In this document: piece after piece, positions 6,191 to 10,181 of the stretch
Position numbering within the stretch: position 1 is the first letter of the stretch
Layout: each line of letters opens with the position of its first letter
Position numbers and translations under genes: made by a program
Source of the DNA: Symbiodinium natans
Taxonomy: Eukaryota; Sar; Dinophyceae; Suessiales; Symbiodiniaceae
Length of the DNA: 10,181 nt
Assembly (NCBI GenBank): GCA_905221605.1
Contig: CAJNDS010001715.1
Coordinates: forward strand, 1-10,181
Reading direction: 5' to 3'
The notes under the pieces: model-generated
Seen by the model: the letters and a program-made list of their open reading frames with translations, nothing else
The model's database searches: none
What the model was told of the DNA's origin: nothing

Positions 6191-6683
6191 TGTTCCCGAG
6201 AAGCTATTTTTCCTGAAAAGCTACTTCTACCGAAAAGCCACCCATTCGCGAAAAGCCACTCTTCGACAAACGCAACTTGCATCGAATAGCTGTGTTGTTT
6301 TTGTTTGTACATGTGCATTTTCTCACGGCGTTGGGGCAACAACACGTCTCTGGACAAGCTACTTTCAGAAAAAACGTTGCCTGTGGCGTATTCCGGAATG
6401 CCACTTTTCTGGAACAACACTTTTTGAGCAAAGTGACTTTTCTCGCGGCGTGGCGGCGCACAGCGGCTTAGAAAAGCTTCCACTTTTCTCGAAAAGCCAC
6501 TTCTTGCGAAAAGTCACTTTTCTCGCGGCGTTGGAGCGCGCGGTGTCCGCGAAAAGCCACTTTTCTCGAAAAGCCACTTTTCTCGACAAGTTACTTTTCT
6601 CGCGGCGTTGGAGCGCACGGTGTCCGCGAAAAGCCACTTTTCTTTTCCGAAAAGCCACTTTTCTCGAAAGCAACTTTTCTTGA
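6054..6683 (+). CDS. Doubtful open frame, unique start fused to satellite
   Basis: From ATG 6054 (a GTG at 6012 lies upstream in the same frame) to TGA 6681-6683, 209 codons. The first 45 or so residues are non-repetitive, with a hydrophobic run (VEVLLVASMVGAVSL) that could be a membrane segment. The rest is translation of degenerate then regular 17-bp satellite (motifs such as FSRKATF). It ends where one satellite unit loses a base and the frame meets a stop. No family recognised. Most likely a chance frame prolonged by stop-poor satellite; an exon reading into repeats is the alternative. Confidence 0.12.
   Translation: MIIKAGINAAVGALPCHLKEAEKGGVEVLLVASMVGAVSLSADVLHVPEKLFFLKSYFYRKATHSRKATLRQTQLASNSCVVFVCTCAFSHGVGATTRLWTSYFQKKRCLWRIPECHFSGTTLFEQSDFSRGVAAHSGLEKLPLFSKSHFLRKVTFLAALERAVSAKSHFSRKATFLDKLLFSRRWSARCPRKATFLFRKATFLESNFS
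6191..6475 (+). repeat. Decayed left edge of satellite B
   Basis: Recognisable but heavily mutated units (CTGAAAAGCTACTTCT, GCGAAAAGCCACTCTT and others) with unique stretches between, including about 6275-6325. Divergence falls toward the right, where the array becomes regular at about 6480. Confidence 0.8.
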
Positions 6684-7345
6684 AAAACAACTTTTCTCGA
6701 AAAGCCACTTTTCTCGGCCACTTGTCTCGAAAAGCCACTTTTTGCGAAAAGCCACTTTTCTCGCGACGTTGGCGCGCGCAGCGTCCGCGAAAAGCCCCTT
6801 TTCTCGAAAAGCCACTTTTCTCGAAAAGCCACTTTTCTCGAAAAGCCACTTGTCTCGAAAAGCCACTTTTTGCGAAAAGTCACTTTTCTCGCGACGTTGG
6901 CACGCGCAGCGTCCGCGAAAAGCCCCTTTTCTCGAAAAGCCACTTTTCTCGAAAAGCCACTTTTTGCGAAAAGTCACTTTTCTCGCGGCGTTGGAGCGCA
7001 CGGTAACCGCGAAAAGCCACTTTTCTCGAAAAGCCACTTTTCTCGAAAAGCCACTTTTTGCGAAAATCACTTTTTCTCGCGGCGTTGGAGCGCGCGGTGT
7101 CCGAGAAAAGCCACTTTTCTCGAAAAGCCACTTTTCTCGAAAAGCCACTTCTTGCGAAAAGTCACTTTTCCCGCGGCATTGGAGCGCACGGTGTCCGCGA
7201 AAAGCCACTTTTCTCGAAAAGCCACTTTTTGCGAAAAGTCGCTTTTGTCGCGGCGTTTGAGCGCACGGTGTCCGCGAAAAGCCACTTTTCTCGAAAAGCC
7301 ACTTTTCTCGAAAAGCCACTTTTTGCGAAAAGCAACTTTTCTGGT
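6476..7345 (+). repeat. Satellite B: homogeneous core, quantised higher-order units
   Basis: Same 17-bp dyad family as satellite A. Linker starts lie at about 6522, 6599, 6760, 6888, 6982, 7076, 7170, 7247 and 7341. The spacings are 77, 161, 128, 94, 94, 94, 77 and 94, all close to 26 + 17n with n = 3, 4, 6 or about 8. Linkers are of the TTGGAGCGCGCGGTGTCCGCG type or relatives, with two GACGTTGGC-type copies (6760, 6888). Stop-poor frames exist in several phases on both strands; not called as genes. Confidence 0.95.
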
Positions 7346-7385
7346 CGGTTTTCCCGCTAACCTGGAAGACGCACCGTGTGACAGC

Positions 7386-7547
7386 TTAGTTTAGGGTTTA
7401 GGGTTTAGGGTTTAGGGTTTAGGGTTTAGGGTTTGGGGTTTGGGGTTTGGGGTTTGGGGTTTGGGGTTTAGGGTTTAGGGTTTAGGGTTTGGGGTTTGGG
7501 GTTTGGGGTTTAGGGTTTGGCGCTTAGGGTTTAGGGTTTAGGGTCAG
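7386..7547 (+). repeat. TTTAGGG array with alternating TTTGGGG blocks
   Basis: Order: six TTTAGGG (from 7390), five TTTGGGG (7432-7466), three TTTAGGG (7467-7487), three TTTGGGG (7488-7508), one TTTAGGG, then a degenerate part and two to three more TTTAGGG. Block arrangement implies duplication of variants in groups. Confidence 0.95.
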
Positions 7548-7564
7548 TTGCCCTCCAAACCGAG

Positions 7565-7587
7565 AGTTTAGGGTGTAGGGTTCAGGT
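7565..7587 (+). repeat. Short TTTAGGG relic
   Basis: Three units (TTTAGGG, TGTAGGG, TTCAGG), separated from the main array by about 17 bp. Confidence 0.65.
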
Positions 7588-7737
7588 GTCACCCTGTGGG
7601 GAGTCAGGTTGACTCAGAAGTACAAATTCCAGGATCGGTGTTCTCGGGAGATGCAAAACCCCAAAACCCGAACCTCTAACCCTGTTTGTGCCGGTAAACT
7701 GCCTCTGCCAGGCATGCCATCACCGGAACTGGCGTAG
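7579..7737 (+). other. Longest open frame in a single-copy island
   Basis: After TAG 7576-7578 the frame stays open for 52 codons to TAG 7735-7737 (includes LWGVRLTQKYKFQDRCSREM and CAGKLPLPGMPSPELA). An internal ATG lies at 7651. A small dyad GAGTCA-GGT-TGACTC is at 7601-7615. No family recognised; candidate exon or gene fragment, but length alone is not significant. Confidence 0.18.
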
Positions 7738-7741
7738 GTTT

Positions 7742-7765
7742 GGGGGCCCTATAGGGGGCCCTATA
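7742..7765 (+). repeat. Tandem 12-bp duplication
   Basis: GGGGGCCCTATA occurs twice in direct succession (7742-7753, 7754-7765). The remainder of the island to 7824 is featureless. Confidence 0.95.
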
Positions 7766-7824
7766 AGAAAATGCATGTTTATGGCTTCCAAGGGATGATA
7801 TAGGGGATTAAGGTGTAATTCTGG

Positions 7825-7936
7825 ACCCTAAACCCTAAACCCTAAACCCTAAACCCTAAACCCTAAACCCTAAACCCTAAACCCTAAACCCTAAACCCTA
7901 AACCCTAAACCCTAAACCCTAAACCCTAAACCCTAA
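7825..7936 (-). repeat. Perfect CCCTAAA array
   Basis: Fifteen perfect consecutive CCCTAAA units from 7826, plus a partial unit, with no variant. This and 8624-8723 are the cleanest tracts in the window. Confidence 0.98.
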
Positions 7937-8050
7937 GACTATGGTATCATGTAGGAAGGCCTTCATCTCTGCATCTAGCGCTGGGCCGTTGGTCACTTCA
8001 ATCTCCTCCATTCCGTGCCTTGGCTTCAGCGTCTTTTCGGATGGTTTAAG
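7919..8050 (-). other. Exon-like island, minus strand
   Basis: On the minus strand a frame is open from the array at about 8050 through the whole 107-bp island to a TAG at 7921-7919. It contains Met at 8011-8009 and reads GMEEIEVTNGPALDAEMKAF, an acidic and hydrophobic mix typical of a soluble protein. The island is flanked by outward-pointing telomere-like arrays. I recognise no family. Among the islands this is one of the most protein-like. Confidence 0.22.
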
Positions 8051-8170
8051 GCTTAGGGTTAAGGGTTTAGGGTTTAGGGCTTAGGGTTTAGGGTTTAGGG
8101 TTTAGGGTCTAGGGTCTAGGTTTTAGGGTTTAGGGTTTAGGGCTTAGAGTTCAGGGCATTTAGTTTGGGG
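8044..8170 (+). repeat. TTTAGGG array with CTTAGGG and TCTAGGG variants
   Basis: About 15 units with CTTAGGG, two adjacent TCTAGGG and one TTTTAGGG variants, decaying at both ends. Confidence 0.9.
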
Positions 8171-8319
8171 TGTGCGTGCTACTGCTGCCTCACTCGAGAG
8201 ATGGCAGAATTTCGTCTAGACACGCGTGGAGGGGGCCCCGCTCACACTACCTGATGCCAACCCTCGGCCCCAAACCCCAAAACCCAAAACCCAAAACCCA
8301 AAACCCTAAACCCTAAACC
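8164..8319 (+). other. Island with open frame running into repeats
   Basis: A frame after TAG 8161-8163 is open across the island (VCVLLLPHSRDGRISSRHAW) and on into the CCCAAAA-type tract, which lacks stops, until the first CCCTAAA phase closes it near 8319. Unrecognised; a chance frame is the simplest reading. Confidence 0.12.
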
Positions 8320-8374
8320 CTAAACCCCAAATCCCAAACCCTAACCCCCAAACCCCAAACCCTGAACTCTAAAC
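8268..8374 (-). repeat. CCCAAAA/CCCTAAA mixed tract
   Basis: Begins with about four CCCAAAA units (TTTTGGG on the minus strand), then CCCTAAA, then CCCCAAA and CCCTGAA variants. Confidence 0.85.
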
Positions 8375-8376
8375 GC

Positions 8377-8487
8377 ATGGGGGACTGTTGGGCCAAGCGG
8401 CTTCACCCAGAAGCCACACCGACCGCAGCCGTGACGGAAGGACAAGTACCTTTGGGCGACTCCCTCAACTTGGGGTTTAGGGTTTAG
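8377..8487 (+). other. Exon-like island with ATG
   Basis: ATG 8377 opens 36 codons to TAG 8485-8487 inside the next TTTAGGG tract, starting MGDCWAKRLHPEATPTAAVT. The frame covers the entire island, which is flanked by outward-pointing telomere-like tracts. No family recognised. Confidence 0.18.
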
Positions 8488-8557
8488 GGTTTAGGGTTTA
8501 GGGTTTAGGGTTTAGGGTTTAGGGTTCAGGGTTCAGGGTTCAGGTGTTTAGGTTTTA
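8473..8557 (+). repeat. TTTAGGG array ending in TTCAGGG
   Basis: Seven perfect TTTAGGG units from 8476, two TTCAGGG, then degenerate units. Island 8558-8623 follows, too short to interpret. Confidence 0.95.
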
Positions 8558-8623
8558 CTGTGGAACTTACCAGTTCTTAGTGGACTGGATACCTTGACGA
8601 GAGGAGTTTTTCAATCATCACAA

Positions 8624-8723
8624 CCCTAAACCCTAAACCCTAAACCCTAAACCCTAAACCCTAAACCCTAAACCCTAAACCCTAAACCCTAAACCCTAAA
8701 CCCTAAACCCTAAACCCTAAACC
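8624..8723 (-). repeat. Perfect CCCTAAA array
   Basis: Fourteen perfect CCCTAAA units plus CC, without variants. It is followed by an AT-rich spacer (8724-8754, TATATAATTTAAAT) and satellite C. Confidence 0.98.
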
Positions 8724-8754
8724 TCTCTTTCATATATAATTTAAATGTTAAGGA

Positions 8755-9288
8755 GTTACTGGGCAAGGTCGCCGTTTTACTGGGCAAGGTCGCCGTGTTA
8801 CTGGGCAAGGTCAGTTCGGTCAAAAAAATCGACCTTGCCCAGTAAAACGGCGACCTTGCCCAGTAAAACGGCGACCTTCCGCCCCTGCCCAGTAAAAATG
8901 CGACCTTGGACCCCGAAGGTCACCGTTTTACTGCGCAAGGTCGCCGTTGTACTGGGCAAGGTCGATTTTTTGACCAAAATCGACCTTGCCCAGTAAAACG
9001 GCGACCTTGCCCAGTAAAACGGCGACCTTGCCCAGTAAACGGCGACCTTCGGGGCCGAAGGTAGCATTTTTGCTGGGCAGGGGGGGGTGTCCGAAGGTCG
9101 CCGTTTTACTGGGCAAGGTCGCCGTTTTACTGGGCAAGGTCGCCGTTTTACTGGGCAAGGTCGCCGTTTTACTGGGCAAGGTCGCCGTTTTACTGGGCAA
9201 GGTCGCCGTTTTACTGGGCAAGGTCGCCGTTTTACTGGGCAAGGTCGCCGTTCTACTGGGCAAGGTCGCCGTGTCACTGGGCAAGGTG
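8755..9288. repeat. Satellite C: 21-bp repeat with four orientation switches
   Basis: The 21-bp unit starts GCCGTTTTAC and ends GGGCAAGGTC. Orientation runs plus (8755-8812), minus (8830-8907), plus (8916-8964), minus (8981-9050), plus (9060-9288). The last block has nine tandem units from 9100, the first seven identical. Switch points are palindromic: 16-bp perfect arms at 8954-8969/8976-8991, ACCTTCGG/CCGAAGGT at 9045-9062, and GACCTT/AAGGTC at 8902-8921. Frames of 80-159 codons on both strands (for example RRPCPVK repeats, 8798-9277 minus) are period-21 translations and are not called as genes. Confidence 0.95.
8954..8991. repeat. Perfect 16-bp inverted repeat at satellite C switch
   Basis: GGGCAAGGTCGATTTT (8954-8969), TTGACC (8970-8975), and its exact reverse complement (8976-8991). 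With a few mismatches the arms extend outward to about 50 bp each because the flanking 21-bp units are also inverted. Confidence 0.95.
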
Positions 9289-9690
9289 GTTTTAGGGTTC
9301 AGGGCCTACTCTGGGCTGGCTTTAGGGTTCAGGCCCCACTCTGGGCTGGCTCTTTAGGGTTCAGGGCCTAGTCTCGTCTAAGTTGGTCTGGGCTGGCTTT
9401 AGGGTTCAGGGCCTACTCTGGGCTGGCTTTAGGGTTCAGGCCCTACTCTGGGCTGACTTTAGGGTTCATCTGGGCTGGCTTAGGGTTCAAGCCCCACTCT
9501 GGGCTGGCTTTTTGGTTCAGGGCCTAGTCTGGTCTGTGGCTTTAGGGTTCAGGGCATAGGGCTGGCTTTAGGGTCTAGGGTCTAGCCTGGGCTTCTTTTC
9601 GGGGCTTTAGGGCTCAGGCCCCACTATATGGGCTGGGTTTGGGGTTCAGAGCGGTTCAAGGCCCGCTCTTTTCTGGGTTGGCTTTAGGGT
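9289..9690 (+). repeat. Satellite D: about 30-bp repeat containing telomere-like heptamers
   Basis: About 12 units. The standard 30-bp unit is TTTAGGG + TTCAGGG + a 16-bp tail ending CTGGGCTGGC, clearest at 9291-9320, 9398-9427 and 9428-9457. Other units are 22-45 bp through internal deletion or insertion (9353-9397, 9458-9479), and the array decays rightward. Its left edge joins satellite C directly. Confidence 0.92.
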
Positions 9691-9824
9691 TGTTGTCTTG
9701 TCGCCTGAATTTATAAATGTAAGTGACATATTTTCTTAATGTTATGGGATTCTTTGGGCGGGTGGGTATTTTTCCAACGCTCGATGAAGTGCTTGACTAG
9801 TGAATGCTTGGACTTGAGATGCTG
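9691..9824. other. AT-richer single-copy island
   Basis: About 134 bp, AT-richer in its left half (TTTATAAATG near 9710), with stops in the frames I checked. No gene, RNA or inverted repeat recognised. Confidence 0.5.
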
Positions 9825-9849
9825 AACCCTAAACCCTAAACCCTAAACC
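9825..9849 (-). repeat. Short CCCTAAA tract
   Basis: Three CCCTAAA units and a partial CC at the edge of an open-frame island. Confidence 0.85.
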
Positions 9850-9969
9850 GCAAGGTTTTTCCTGACTAAGAACGAAGACCAGCAAGTGGAGACCGGAGGG
9901 AATTGGTGCTCAAAGCTTCCGTGCTGCGAGGCGGTACATGTGTTCTTGGCCCAATGGTTCAGGGTTTAG
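9847..9969 (+). other. Exon-like island
   Basis: Between a TAA in the CCCTAAA tract (9844-9846) and TAG in the TTTAGGG tract (9967-9969), 40 codons are open. They read RFFLTKNEDQQVETGGNWCS then KLPCCEAVHVFLAQWF. Aromatic, charged and Cys residues make it look like a real protein segment, yet I recognise no family and there is no start codon. Candidate exon or fragment. Confidence 0.22.
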
Positions 9970-10014
9970 GGTGTAGGGTTGAGGATCGAGGGTTTAGGGT
10001 TTAGGGTCTAGGGT
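9957..10014 (+). repeat. TTTAGGG tract
   Basis: TTTAGGG, TGTAGGG, TCTAGGG and TCGAGGG variants, about eight units. Confidence 0.85.
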
Positions 10015-10052
10015 GCCTCCCTCACAACGCAACTCCTGATGTGCCAGAAAGT

Positions 10053-10144
10053 TGGGTTTAAGGTTCAGGGTTTAGGGTTTCGGTCTTAGGGCTTAAGGCT
10101 TAGGGTTTGGGGTTTAGGGTAGGGTTTGGGACAGGGCTTGGGGC
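10053..10144 (+). repeat. Degenerate TTTAGGG tract
   Basis: TTTAGGG mixed with CTTAGGG, CTTAAGG, TTTGGGG and GGTAGGG forms to about 10144. The final 37 bp show nothing recognisable. Confidence 0.8.
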
Positions 10145-10181
10145 AGAATGATGCAAGGCTTGAAAGAGTGCGCACTTTCCA

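Noticed and set aside
6591-7319. 242-codon minus-strand frame over satellite B
   Set aside because: Same reason: a stop-poor repeat read in one of several equally open phases.
4830-7345. CRISPR array
   Set aside because: No alternation of conserved repeats with unique spacers; units are 17 bp and contiguous, and the surrounding DNA looks eukaryotic with no cas genes.
8798-9277. 159-codon minus-strand frame with RRPCPVK repeats
   Set aside because: A period-21 satellite gives a 7-residue repeat in every phase, and the frame crosses orientation switches, so the repeat motif changes midway. Not a gene-like pattern.

Overview
The window looks like non-coding, repeat-dominated DNA from a nuclear eukaryotic genome. 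Around 35 tracts of the heptamer TTTAGGG/CCCTAAA (the Arabidopsis-type telomere motif, also reported from dinoflagellates and other algae) are scattered from end to end in both orientations, so this is not a chromosome terminus but a field of interstitial telomere-like repeats. Homogenised TTCAGGG blocks mix with TTTAGGG, as in the TTYAGGG telomeres of Plasmodium. Together with the complex GC-rich satellites this makes an alveolate, most likely a dinoflagellate of the Symbiodiniaceae type, my best guess. That is inference, and I recognise no gene that would confirm it. I see no rRNA, tRNA, CRISPR array, bacterial operon, spliced-leader sequence or recognisable protein family.

Layout. 1-4790: telomere-like tracts of about 20-340 bp alternate with single-copy islands of about 20-290 bp; a foldback inverted repeat lies at 3558-3659. 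4830-5531: satellite A, built from a 17-bp dyad (CTCGAAAAGCCACTTTT) and a GC-rich linker, in a 93-bp higher-order unit. 5532-5650: a telomere-like insert. 5651-5732: one more satellite unit. 5733-6190: the longest single-copy stretch. 6190-7345: satellite B, the same family, with a decayed left edge and a homogeneous core. 7386-8723: telomere-like tracts and islands again, including very clean CCCTAAA arrays. 8755-9288: satellite C, an unrelated 21-bp repeat that reverses orientation four times and forms large palindromes. 9289-9690: satellite D, a roughly 30-bp repeat that itself contains two telomere-like heptamers. 9691-10181: islands and telomere-like tracts.

Coding content. No gene can be called with confidence. 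Long open frames over satellites A, B and C exist on both strands because the repeat units lack stop codons; they are repeat translations, not convincing genes. Many single-copy islands carry a frame of about 25-50 codons that stays open until the flanking heptamers close it (both TTTAGGG and CCCTAAA put a stop in every frame each 21 bp), and several begin after a CAG|G acceptor-like junction. They could be short exons or gene fragments, but frames this short are also common by chance.
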